A stretch of 64,000 nucleotides of DNA, from contig NZ_CAJYVQ010000012.1 of the NCBI RefSeq assembly GCF_913778665.1, positions 1 through 64,000 on the forward strand, read 5' to 3'. The notes beneath the pieces are model-generated. The model was given only the letters and a program-made list of their open reading frames with translations. It was not told where the DNA came from and did not search any database. Source of the DNA: an uncultured Stenotrophomonas sp. (GTDB taxonomy: Bacteria > Pseudomonadota > Gammaproteobacteria > Xanthomonadales > Xanthomonadaceae). Of the stretch, positions 1 through 8,087 are shown one piece after another (position 1 is the first letter of the stretch; the number at the start of each line of letters is the position of its first letter). A program made the translations under genes and the position numbers.

Positions 1-500
<500 letters not shown>

Positions 501-625
501 ATAACCTCAAGTTGCCTTGGCTTTACGACAACGTCGTAAGAGCATCCAAGTGCACGCTACGTCACAAGAACTATGCGAGGCTGGCGCCTTGTCCCACAGG
601 GACGAGTGCGACTCTCCAAAAGCCT

Positions 626-741
626 CCCTGGTGAAATTAGCGCTGTGGAACCACCCGATCCCATCTCGAACTCGGAAGTGAAACGCAGCTGCGCCGATGG
701 TAGTGTGGCTCAAGCCATGCGAGAGTAGGTCATCGCCAGGG
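626..741 (+). rRNA. rrf: 5S ribosomal RNA, copy 1
   Basis: About 116 bases with the conserved 5S core GGAACCACCCGATCCCATC and the complementary ends CCTGG and CCAGG. It follows the 23S end by about 125 bases, the usual 23S-5S order. It differs from the second copy at one visible position, T at 666 (CATCTCGAA here against CATCCCGAA in copy 2). A strong terminator follows directly. Confidence 0.95.
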
Positions 742-749
742 TTTATACC

Positions 750-783
750 CAAAACCCCGCTGCTTGCGCAGCGGGGTTTTTTC
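750..783 (+). terminator. rho-independent terminator after 5S copy 1
   Basis: Stem AACCCCGCTGC/GCAGCGGGGTT with a TTGC loop, followed by a run of T. It is a strong intrinsic terminator, so the second 5S gene would need readthrough or its own promoter. Confidence 0.9.
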
Positions 784-874
784 TTATTAAGTGAAGGCAT
801 CGCTTTTCTGGATAACTTCCGCCCCAAGGGCAAGATCGCGAAGCTGGCGCTGCAAGCGCCGCTGCAACCGTCTC

Positions 875-989
875 CCTGGTGAAATTAGCGCTGTGGAACC
901 ACCCGATCCCATCCCGAACTCGGAAGTGAAACGCAGCTGCGCCGATGGTAGTGTGGCTCAAGCCATGCGAGAGTAGGTCATCGCCAGGG
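875..989 (+). rRNA. rrf: 5S ribosomal RNA, copy 2
   Basis: A second 5S gene, almost identical to copy 1, beginning about 130 bases after it. The duplicated block also includes bases just before the gene (CTCCCTGGTGAAATTAGC) and the terminator after it, as expected from tandem duplication. Position-for-position reading shows one C/T difference in the 5S body. Confidence 0.94.
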
Positions 990-998
990 TTTACACCC

Positions 999-1033
999 AA
1001 AACCCCGCTGCTCATGCAGCGGGGTTTTTCTTT
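999..1033 (+). terminator. rho-independent terminator after 5S copy 2
   Basis: Stem AACCCCGCTGC/GCAGCGGGGTT with loop TCAT and a T run. It ends the rrn operon. Confidence 0.9.
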
Positions 1034-1052
1034 GAGCGCAGGAAGGATCGTG

Positions 1053-1127
1053 GTTGCCGGCCAGCGGCCGGCACTACCAGCAATGCATCCGGCGGTGGTT
1101 GTCGGTAGATCCGCGCCATGCGTGGAT
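1053..1127. repeat. two SMAG-type palindromes
   Basis: A GCCGGCCAGCGGCCGGC palindrome ending in CTAC (GTAG on the other strand) at 1053-1077, and a GTAGATCCGCGCCATGCGTGG element at 1104-1127. They fill the gap between the rRNA operon and the convergent peptidase gene. Confidence 0.8.
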
Positions 1128-1143
1128 GGGGGGCCTGCAGCGC

Positions 1144-1174
1144 AGAAAAAAAACGGCGCCCTGTGGGGCGCCGC
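1144..1174 (-). terminator. terminator of the M28 peptidase gene
   Basis: On the minus strand a GGCGCCCC/GGGCGCC hairpin is followed by a run of eight T. It lies about 40 bases past the peptidase stop codon and faces the rRNA operon. Confidence 0.85.
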
Positions 1175-1211
1175 GTTGATCTCAACGATACTTGGTCTAG
1201 CAAGCTCGACC

Positions 1212-2924
1212 CTACTTGGTTGCGGCCTTGTCCTTCATCATCGCGTCGCGGGCGGCCTTGAACGGGTTGCCTTCGTACCAGTTCGGCCAGCGATCGCCGC
1301 CAGCCAGTTCCTTGCCGACGCCGTACATCAGCTGCAGGTCTTCGACAGTGCCGTCCAGCTTCCAGGTGGAAGCATCGAACTCGTCCTTCGGTCCGTGGTA
1401 GCGGTTGGCGCCGTAGTCGGCGGCAGCCTTGCGGCCCGCTTCCACGCCACCGTCGCGCAGGTCCTCGCCGCCATCGGCGTACAGGGCCGGCACGCCCGCC
1501 TTGGCGAAGTTGAAGTGGTCCGACCGGAAGTAGAAGCCGCTCTGCACCGAGGTCTCGCCATGCAGGGTGCGGTCCTGTGCGGCGGCCAGTGGCTTCAGGA
1601 TGTCTTCCAGCTCCGAGCTGCCGAAGCCGGTCACCGTCACGTCTTTGGCACGACCGGCCACCGACATCGCATCGATGTTGATCACACCGGCAATCTTGTT
1701 CAGCGGGAAAGTCGGGTGAGAGACGTAGTACTTCGAACCCAGCAGGCCCGATTCTTCCAGGGTCACGGCCAGGAACACCACCGAGCGCTCCGGCTTCGGA
1801 TCTTGGTGGGCCATGGCTTCGGCCACTTCAAGGATGCCGGCCACGCCGGTCGCGTTGTCGACGGCACCGTTGTAGATGTTGTCGCCGGTTTCGCCTTCGT
1901 GCTTGCCCAGGTGGTCCCAGTGCGCCATGTACAGCACGGCCTCGTCGGCGCGCTTGCTGCCCGGCAGCACGCCGACCACATTGCGCGACTGCTTCTGCGC
2001 GATCTGGCTCTTCAGGTCGACCGCGGCGGTGGCCTTCAGCGGCACCGGCTTGAAGCCGCGCTTGCTCGCGTCCTTGTAGGCCTGCGCCAGGTCCAGGCCG
2101 GCACCGGCGAACAGGACCTTGGCGGCGTCGGCGCTCAGCCAGCCCTGCACCGGGATGCGCGCTTCCGGATCATCCTTGGCCGGCAGGTCGTACTGCGGGC
2201 CGGCCCAAGAGTTCTTCACCACGTCCCAGCCATAGGACGCGCCGGCAGTGTCGTGCACGATCAGCGCGGCCGCGGCGCCCTTGCGAGCGGCTTCTTCGAA
2301 CTTGTAGGTCCAGCGGCCGTAGTAGGTCATGCGCTTGCCGTCGAACAGCTTTGCGTCATCGACATGGAAGCCCGGGTCGTTGACGAACATCACGACCGTC
2401 TTGCCCTTCCAGTCCTGGCCGGCGTAGTCGTTCCACTTCTGTTCGGGCGCATCGACGCCGTAGCCGACGAACACCAGATCGCTGGCGTCCACCTTCACCT
2501 CGGCCTGGCCGGTACGGGTGCCGACCACCATGTCGGTCCCGAACTTCAACTCGGTGGTCTTGCCGCCCTGGGTGATCCTCAACACGGTAGAGGCGTCGGC
2601 CGTGGTCTCGGTCATCGGCACGTCCTGGAACCAGCTGTCGCCGTTGCCGGGCTGCAGGCCAATGCGCTGCATCTGGTCGCGGATGTAGTTGACCGTCAAT
2701 TCTTCGCCCTTGCTGCCCGGGGCGCGGCCTTCGAACTCGTCCGAAGCCAGGGTCTTGACCATCTCGGCGAAGTCGCCGGCGTTGATCTCCGGCGAGAACT
2801 GATGGGTGGCCGGCTTCACAGCGGCAGCGGTGTCGGTGGCCGGCGCGGCAGCCGGCGTATCTTGGCCTTTGCAGGCACTGAGCGCGGCCGCGGCGGCCAG
2901 GCACAGGAGGAGTTTGCGGGGCAT
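1212..2924 (-). CDS. M28 family zinc metallopeptidase, lipoprotein
   Basis: 570 residues. The N-terminus is a lipoprotein signal with lipobox LSAC (Cys18), so the enzyme is probably anchored in the envelope. A PA (protease-associated) domain occupies roughly residues 130-290. The M28 peptidase domain follows, with the zinc motif MAHWDHLG (about 333-340), bridging Asp in VDNATG (about 356), the catalytic pair LEESG (about 389-393), INIDAM (about 415-420) and SDHFNF (about 468). This matches bacterial M28 aminopeptidases and dipeptidases; the substrate cannot be told from sequence. The VNG-repeat gene lies 86 bases upstream on the same strand and may be co-transcribed. Confidence 0.93.
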   Translation of the reverse strand: MPRKLLLCLAAAAALSACKGQDTPAAAPATDTAAAVKPATHQFSPEINAGDFAEMVKTLASDEFEGRAPGSKGEELTVNYIRDQMQRIGLQPGNGDSWFQDVPMTETTADASTVLRITQGGKTTELKFGTDMVVGTRTGQAEVKVDASDLVFVGYGVDAPEQKWNDYAGQDWKGKTVVMFVNDPGFHVDDAKLFDGKRMTYYGRWTYKFEEAARKGAAAALIVHDTAGASYGWDVVKNSWAGPQYDLPAKDDPEARIPVQGWLSADAAKVLFAGAGLDLAQAYKDASKRGFKPVPLKATAAVDLKSQIAQKQSRNVVGVLPGSKRADEAVLYMAHWDHLGKHEGETGDNIYNGAVDNATGVAGILEVAEAMAHQDPKPERSVVFLAVTLEESGLLGSKYYVSHPTFPLNKIAGVINIDAMSVAGRAKDVTVTGFGSSELEDILKPLAAAQDRTLHGETSVQSGFYFRSDHFNFAKAGVPALYADGGEDLRDGGVEAGRKAAADYGANRYHGPKDEFDASTWKLDGTVEDLQLMYGVGKELAGGDRWPNWYEGNPFKAARDAMMKDKAATK

Positions 2925-3010
2925 GGTCGATTCCTGGGAAACAAGGGGCGGCCACGCGCCAGCGCGCGGCCGGTGTAGCGAGTATCACTGGGCCACAGGG
3001 CCCGATGCAC

Positions 3011-3673
3011 TCAGTCCGCCGGAGCGGTTTCGGTGTCGAACGGGATCGGCTCGGCGCCGGTGACCGGGCCGATGCGGGCGCTGCGGTGCACGTACAGCAC
3101 CACTTCGCGTTCGAACTGCAGCGGGCCGTTGACCACGGCGTTGGGGCCGATGATCACGCGCGGCTTGCGGCTGGCAGTCAGCGAGACGCTGAAGTTCGGC
3201 TTGCGCACGTGCACGCCGCCGTTGACCTGGGAGCCGATGCCGACGGTGATGTCACCGTTGACGGTCTCCACGTCCTTGCCGACGCGGCTTTCGACCAGGC
3301 CGATGCCACCGTTCACGGTTTCGACGCCGCCTTCGATCTGGCTGCCGCGGTTGGTGAAGATGCTGCCGTTGACGGTGCTGACGCCGCCGCGGGCGATCAC
3401 TTCGCGGCCCAAGCGAACGCCGCCGTTGACCGTTTCGATCTTGCCGGTACGTGCACGGTCGGCCACCTTGACCCCGCCGTTGACGGTGTCGATGCTGCCG
3501 GTCTCGACGCCTTCGCCGACGCGGATGCCGCCATTGACGGTATCCAGCTTGCCGTAGCGCTGGCCGGGGTCGGCGCTGATGCTGCCGTTGACCTTGCTGA
3601 TGTTGTCCTGCGCGCCCACCGGGCCGGCGGCGAACAGGACGCCCAACAACAGCGGAATGGAAACAGTTTTCAT
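3011..3673 (-). CDS. secreted VNG-repeat protein, predicted beta-solenoid
   Basis: 220 residues with a signal peptide ending near GAQ (residue 22). The ATG at 3673 was chosen because a clear signal peptide begins there; the frame stays open upstream but adds nothing signal-like. The body is built on the triplet VNG, at residues 28, 46, 64, 82, 101, 120, 138, 150 and 181. The first seven are 18 or 19 residues apart, a spacing that suits one turn of a parallel beta-helix. Similar VNGG stretches occur in DUF4097-like adhesin-type proteins. No catalytic motif is visible. It is transcribed towards the M28 peptidase and divergently from envC. Function unknown. Confidence 0.85.
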   Translation of the reverse strand: MKTVSIPLLLGVLFAAGPVGAQDNISKVNGSISADPGQRYGKLDTVNGGIRVGEGVETGSIDTVNGGVKVADRARTGKIETVNGGVRLGREVIARGGVSTVNGSIFTNRGSQIEGGVETVNGGIGLVESRVGKDVETVNGDITVGIGSQVNGGVHVRKPNFSVSLTASRKPRVIIGPNAVVNGPLQFEREVVLYVHRSARIGPVTGAEPIPFDTETAPAD

Positions 3674-3767
3674 GGGACCTCGATGGATGTGCGGCTGGCA
3701 GGCCGCGTGCGGAGATGTCACCATTCCCCGGTACCCCCTGCAACTGCCTGAAGTCACTGGAAAGCCC

Positions 3768-5069
3768 TTGCGCGACAACGCCTTCCCATCACGCCGACAT
3801 CACATCGCCGCCTCACGCGGCGGGCGCTGCCTGCTGTTGGGGCTGCTCATCGCCTTGGCGCTGCCGATGCCGGGTGCTGCGCAGAACACGCGCGAGACCG
3901 AGCGGAAGCTGCAGAAGCTGCGCACCGAACTGAAGGGCGTGGCGCAGGAGCGGCGGCAGATCGAGGGCCAGCGCGGCCAGGCCTCGCAGCAGTTGCGCGA
4001 GGCCGACGAGAAGGTGGCGCGCAGTGGCAAGGCGCTTGCGCAGACGGAAAGCGCGCTGCGCGAACAGGGTCGGGCACTGGCCGAGGCCGAGCAGCGCCGC
4101 AACACGCTGCAGGCCAATCTGGCCCAGCAGCACCGCGAGCTGGCCGGGCTGCTGCGAGCGGCCTACCAGCTGGGCAACCACGCGCCGCTGAAGCTGCTGC
4201 TGTCGCAGGACACGGTGGCCGATGCCAATCGCGCCCTGGCCTACCACCGCTACCTCCAGCGCGAGCGCGCACAGCGCATCACCGCGCTGACCGCCGACCT
4301 GAAGGAACTGGAAGCCGTGCAGGCGCAGATTGCCGAGCGCAAGCAGAAGCTGCAGATGGCGCAGCAGGACCAGAAGCAGCAGGCAGCCGCCCTGGAAGCC
4401 GACCGCCGCGATCGCGCGAAGACGGTGGCCTCGCTGGACGAACGCTTCAAGGACCGACGAGAAAAAGAACAGGCGCTGGGCCAGGATGCCAAGGCGCTTG
4501 AAACGCTGCTGGCCAACCTGCGTGCTGCTGCGGCCCGTGCCGAGGCCGAGCGGCGCGCGGCAGCGCGTCGGGCAGCGGCGGAAAAGGCCGCCGCCGAACG
4601 TGCCGCACGCCAGGCTGCTGCACAGGGCCGGCCGCCACCGCCGCCGACCAAGGTGCCGCCCGCCGTCGCCTCGGCGCCGGCCCCCAAGGTGGGGGGCCTG
4701 GGTTGGCCGCTGTCGGGCAACCTGCTGGCGCGCTACGGTGGCAAGCTGCCCGATGGACGTACCAGCAGTGGCGTGCTGATCGGCGCGCCCGCCGGCAGCA
4801 CGGTCACCGCCGTGGCTGACGGCACCGTGGTGTTCTCCGACTGGATGACCGGTTACGGCATGATCCTGATCGTCGACCACGGCAATGGCTACATGAGCCT
4901 CTACGCGCACAACGACACGCTGCTGAAGGATGCCGGTGCCCGCGTCAGTCGTGGTGATGCCGTGGCCAAGGTCGGCAATTCCGGTGGCCAGGGCGTCACC
5001 GCGCTGTACTTCGAGCTGCGCCGTGGCGGGCAGCCGGTCAATCCGGACAGCTGGCTGCAGCGGCGCTGA
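3768..5069 (+). CDS. envC: murein hydrolase activator EnvC
   Basis: 433 residues. A signal sequence is followed by a long Gln/Glu/Ala/Arg-rich coiled coil (about 40-310), an Ala/Pro linker, and a C-terminal LytM (M23) domain. The LytM zinc and catalytic residues are lost: the usual HxHFE-type motif reads ALYFELR, and the first motif has no HxxD. This is as in EnvC, which activates amidases (AmiA/AmiB type) at the septum instead of cutting peptidoglycan itself. The TTG at 3768 was chosen because GGAAAG lies just upstream and the signal peptide follows closely; the frame is open further upstream, so the start is uncertain. ctpA follows by about 108 bases, an order common in proteobacteria. Confidence 0.9.
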   Translation: MRDNAFPSRRHHIAASRGGRCLLLGLLIALALPMPGAAQNTRETERKLQKLRTELKGVAQERRQIEGQRGQASQQLREADEKVARSGKALAQTESALREQGRALAEAEQRRNTLQANLAQQHRELAGLLRAAYQLGNHAPLKLLLSQDTVADANRALAYHRYLQRERAQRITALTADLKELEAVQAQIAERKQKLQMAQQDQKQQAAALEADRRDRAKTVASLDERFKDRREKEQALGQDAKALETLLANLRAAAARAEAERRAAARRAAAEKAAAERAARQAAAQGRPPPPPTKVPPAVASAPAPKVGGLGWPLSGNLLARYGGKLPDGRTSSGVLIGAPAGSTVTAVADGTVVFSDWMTGYGMILIVDHGNGYMSLYAHNDTLLKDAGARVSRGDAVAKVGNSGGQGVTALYFELRRGGQPVNPDSWLQRR

Positions 5070-5177
5070 ATCCGGCGTCACCACGTGCAGGGTGGATTCA
5101 ACGGGAATTTAGCCGTGCTTCGCGCATAATCGGCGCATGTGCCTTGGGCACGATGCCAATGTCGACAGGAGTGATCC

Positions 5178-6614
5178 ATGCGCGCAGCCCGTACCGCCAC
5201 CCTCTTGCTGGCCCTGCTGCCAGCGCTGTCCTGGGCGCAGCAGACCGCGCCCGCCGCGAGCCCGGATACCGGCGGGCAGGCGGCAAGCAGCGAGGAGGCG
5301 GTGACCTCGAAGGTGCCGCTGGAGGACATCCGCCGCTTCGTGGCCGTGTACAACGCGGTGCGTGCGGCCTACGTCGACCCGGTCGATGACAAGAAGCTGA
5401 TGCAGTCGGCGGTGCGTGGCCTGCTGCTCGACCTCGATCCGCACAGCACCTACTTCAACAAGGAAGACGCGCAGGCCTTCGACGAACAGGCCAATGGTGC
5501 CTACGAGGGCATTGGCGTGGAGCTGCAGCAGCAGCCGGACAACGCCAGCATGAAGGTGATTTCGCCGATTGACGATACGCCGGCGGCCAGGGCAGGCATC
5601 CTCGCCGGTGACCTGATCATCGCCATCGACGGCAAGCCGATCAGTGCAATCGATGCCAGCGAGCCGCTGCGCGGCCCGGCCGGCAGCAAGGTGGTGCTGA
5701 CCATCGTGCGTGCAGGCAAGCCCAAGCCGTTCGACGTCAGCCTCACCCGCCAGACGATCCGCGTGACCAGCGTGCGCAGTCGCCTGCTCGAGCCAGGCTA
5801 TGGCTACATCCGCCTGAGCACCTTCCAGGCCGACACCGGTTCGGACTTCCAGAAGCATGTGCAGCAGCTGCAGAAACAGTCCGGTGGCCAGCTCAAGGGC
5901 CTAGTGCTGGATCTGCGCAGCAACCCCGGTGGCCTGCTGACCGCCGCCGTGCAGGTGGCCGACGATCTGCTCGACAAGGGCAACATCGTCAGCACCCGTG
6001 GACGTATCAGCATCAGCGATGCACGCTTCGATGCGACCCCGGGTGACCTGCTGAAGGGCGCACCGGTGGTGGTGCTGGCCGATGCAGGTTCGGCCAGTGC
6101 TTCGGAAGTGCTGGCCGGCGCGCTGCGCGACAACAAGCGCGCGCGCGTGGTCGGCAGCCGGACCTTTGGCAAGGGCTCGGTGCAGACCGTGTTGCCGCTG
6201 GACAACGGCGATTCGGTGAAGCTGACCACGGCGCGCTATTACACGCCCAGTGGCAAGTCGATCCAGGCTACCGGCATCGTGCCGGATGTTGAGTTGAAGC
6301 CGGCGCCGACGCCGGCCGATGATGCGCTGCCGGCCAGCCTGAGCGACTACAGCGAAGCGACCCTGCCGGGCCACCTGCGTGGCGACGATGAGGGTACCGA
6401 GGGCTACCGCGCCGGTGCGGTGCTGCCCGGCGACGGCCCGATCAACGACGCACTGGCCGAGCTGAAGCATCCGGGCTCGGTGGCTGCGCGTTTGAAGGCC
6501 GAGGCCGCCAGGGCGGATGCGGCCAAGGCCGCAAAGACCGCTGTGGCGAAGCCGGAGCCGAAGGCAGATGGCACGCCGGAAGCCAAGCCCACACCGGCGC
6601 CGGCCAAGCCCTGA
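5178..6614 (+). CDS. ctpA: carboxyl-terminal processing protease, S41 family
   Basis: 478 residues with a signal peptide ending at SWAQ. Domain order is an N-terminal helical region, a PDZ domain (about 110-195) and the S41 protease core. The catalytic dyad is Ser307 in GSASASE and Lys332 in TFGKGS, 25 residues apart as in CtpA/CtpB enzymes. The last 70 residues are an Ala/Lys/Pro-rich tail. Such periplasmic proteases trim or degrade envelope proteins, often murein hydrolases, which fits the position behind envC. The start is supported by an AGGAGTG ribosome-binding site. Confidence 0.93.
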   Translation: MRAARTATLLLALLPALSWAQQTAPAASPDTGGQAASSEEAVTSKVPLEDIRRFVAVYNAVRAAYVDPVDDKKLMQSAVRGLLLDLDPHSTYFNKEDAQAFDEQANGAYEGIGVELQQQPDNASMKVISPIDDTPAARAGILAGDLIIAIDGKPISAIDASEPLRGPAGSKVVLTIVRAGKPKPFDVSLTRQTIRVTSVRSRLLEPGYGYIRLSTFQADTGSDFQKHVQQLQKQSGGQLKGLVLDLRSNPGGLLTAAVQVADDLLDKGNIVSTRGRISISDARFDATPGDLLKGAPVVVLADAGSASASEVLAGALRDNKRARVVGSRTFGKGSVQTVLPLDNGDSVKLTTARYYTPSGKSIQATGIVPDVELKPAPTPADDALPASLSDYSEATLPGHLRGDDEGTEGYRAGAVLPGDGPINDALAELKHPGSVAARLKAEAARADAAKAAKTAVAKPEPKADGTPEAKPTPAPAKP

Positions 6615-6616
6615 CG

Positions 6617-6640
6617 GTAGCGCCGGGCCATGCCCGGCGA
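6617..6640. repeat. SMAG-type palindrome
   Basis: GTAG followed by CGCCGGGCCATGCCCGGCG, directly after the ctpA stop codon. Confidence 0.85.
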
Positions 6641-6698
6641 ACCCTCAGCCCACCCGGAAGGCGGCGTTTTCACATTTGCCGCCCGATAGAATCGGCAT

Positions 6699-7109
6699 AT
6701 GGACGATTCGACTCTCGCGACCGCGATCAGCCAATTGCTTGGCTCTGATCCGCTGCCGGTTGATCGGGCCGATGCCCTGCTGAAATCCTTGGCGGCTCGC
6801 CATGGAATCGATCCGCGCCATGTCTTTTGGTGGGCAGGCAAAGCGTCGGCTGATCACACGATCCAGTACGACAGCAGCGATGAAGGCCTTTCCTGCCTTG
6901 CTGAACTGCTGGCGGAAGTGAATGGTGAAATGTGCCTGGTAGCGTCAGATGAGCGCGCACTGCCGTGGCCGATCTGGACTCTGCAGGCAAGTGAACTGAT
7001 CCCTTTGCTGGGTGACTTGCCGTTCTTCGAGTATTTCGTGGTCCTGGATGGCGGCGCTGCGCTGTTGTTCGATACCCACCACAACACTCTGGTTATCAGT
7101 CGCGAGTGA
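6699..7109 (+). CDS. hypothetical soluble protein
   Basis: 136 residues, acidic, with no signal peptide or membrane segment. Aromatic and hydrophobic blocks (VFWWAGKAS, LPWPIWTL, FFEYFVVLDGG) and a C-terminal FDTHHNTLV suggest a compact alpha/beta fold. The end is reminiscent of small SUKH-like or DUF6756-like proteins, but I cannot assign a family with confidence. It is a single gene between ctpA and the rhomboid gene and converges with the latter. Function unknown. Confidence 0.75.
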   Translation: MDDSTLATAISQLLGSDPLPVDRADALLKSLAARHGIDPRHVFWWAGKASADHTIQYDSSDEGLSCLAELLAEVNGEMCLVASDERALPWPIWTLQASELIPLLGDLPFFEYFVVLDGGAALLFDTHHNTLVISRE

Positions 7110-7167
7110 CGCTTTCAGTGTCATCGCGGACGGAGCAGATCCCTATCAATTGCCGGTGCCGGGGTGG

Positions 7168-7860
7168 TCAGAAGCCGTGGCGCTTGCGCAGCCTGCGGGC
7201 GATCGCGGCGCGTACGTATACGCCGTACAGCAGGCCGAACAGGAAGCCGCCGATGTGTGCCCACCAGGCCACCATGCCGAAGGTCGGGCCGATGTAGGCG
7301 AACACCACCTGCAGCGCGGCCCACACGCCGATCAGCAGATACGCCGGGGCGCGCACGAACTCCAGGAACAGGCCCAGTGGAATGACCACCCCCAGCCGTG
7401 CGCCGGGGAACAGCGCCAGGTAGGCGCCGATCAGCGCCGACACCGCGCCACTGGCACCGATGATGATCTGGTCCGGGCTGCCCATGGTGTAGATGGCCAC
7501 CAGGTTGGACACCGCGCCGCCCACCAGGAACAACAGCAGCAACCGCCACGGCCCCAGCACGCGCTCGGCGGGCAGGCCGAAGATCAGCAGGAACACCAGG
7601 TTGCCCAGCAGGTGCGACCAGTCCGCGTGCAGGAACAGGGCAGTGAACAGGCGCAGCACGCTGCCGTCCTGCAGGGTCGCCCACCAGTCCAGCGGATGGG
7701 TCAGGCCGGTGGACAGGGCGCCCCAGTCCAGCCAGAGGCTGCCGCGGGCATCGTCCGGACGCGAGATCGACCACAGGAATGCCAGCCACAGTGCCGCAAA
7801 CAGCACGGGCGTGGCCCAGCGCAGGGCCGCCTTCTTGCGCGACGGGAGGGAGACGAACAT
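7168..7860 (-). CDS. rhomboid family intramembrane serine protease
   Basis: 230 residues with about six membrane segments. Rhomboid hallmarks are present: HADWSHLLGN in the second helix region, the catalytic Ser137 in GASGA, and the catalytic His202 in WWAHIGGFLFG. The length matches bacterial GlpG-like enzymes that lack an extra cytoplasmic domain. It should cut membrane proteins within or near their transmembrane segments; the substrate is unknown. The C-terminus is basic (RRLRKRHGF). Confidence 0.92.
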   Translation of the reverse strand: MFVSLPSRKKAALRWATPVLFAALWLAFLWSISRPDDARGSLWLDWGALSTGLTHPLDWWATLQDGSVLRLFTALFLHADWSHLLGNLVFLLIFGLPAERVLGPWRLLLLFLVGGAVSNLVAIYTMGSPDQIIIGASGAVSALIGAYLALFPGARLGVVIPLGLFLEFVRAPAYLLIGVWAALQVVFAYIGPTFGMVAWWAHIGGFLFGLLYGVYVRAAIARRLRKRHGF

Positions 7861-7972
7861 GCCAATAGCCTAGCGTGCGAGCGGTTTCGGCGGGGATAGT
7901 CCTGTTCAGCTTTTGAGGCGAAAAAACCGCCCCTGCTGTTATTGTTTCATTAACAGCTCTGGGTAATACTCG

Positions 7973-7988
7973 CATACGGCGTCGTATG
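7973..7988. promoter_or_regulatory. inverted repeat upstream of the FadL gene, candidate operator
   Basis: CATACG-GCGT-CGTATG is a perfect 6+6 inverted repeat, 100 bases before the fadL start. A TAATAC sequence at 7964-7969 lies just upstream and could be a -10 box. If so, the repeat would cover the transcription start. The shape resembles TetR-family operators of lipid-responsive repressors; this is inference. Confidence 0.4.
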
Positions 7989-8087
7989 TCGGGAGGGGAA
8001 TCCGGCGCGCTTCGAAGGGCCCAAGGGCCGGCCGGGCGCAGGCGCACTCAGAGCAACATCACCGCTTACCGGAGAGAGAGAACTACG

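Noticed and set aside
945-2978. Long plus-strand open frame of 677 codons opposite the M28 peptidase
   Set aside because: It is the antisense shadow of a gene with clear motifs; its product is His/Val/Gly-rich with no signal or family features, as is usual in GC-rich DNA.
3768-5069. EnvC considered as an active M23 peptidase
   Set aside because: The zinc-binding His and Asp residues of the LytM domain are replaced, as in amidase activators.
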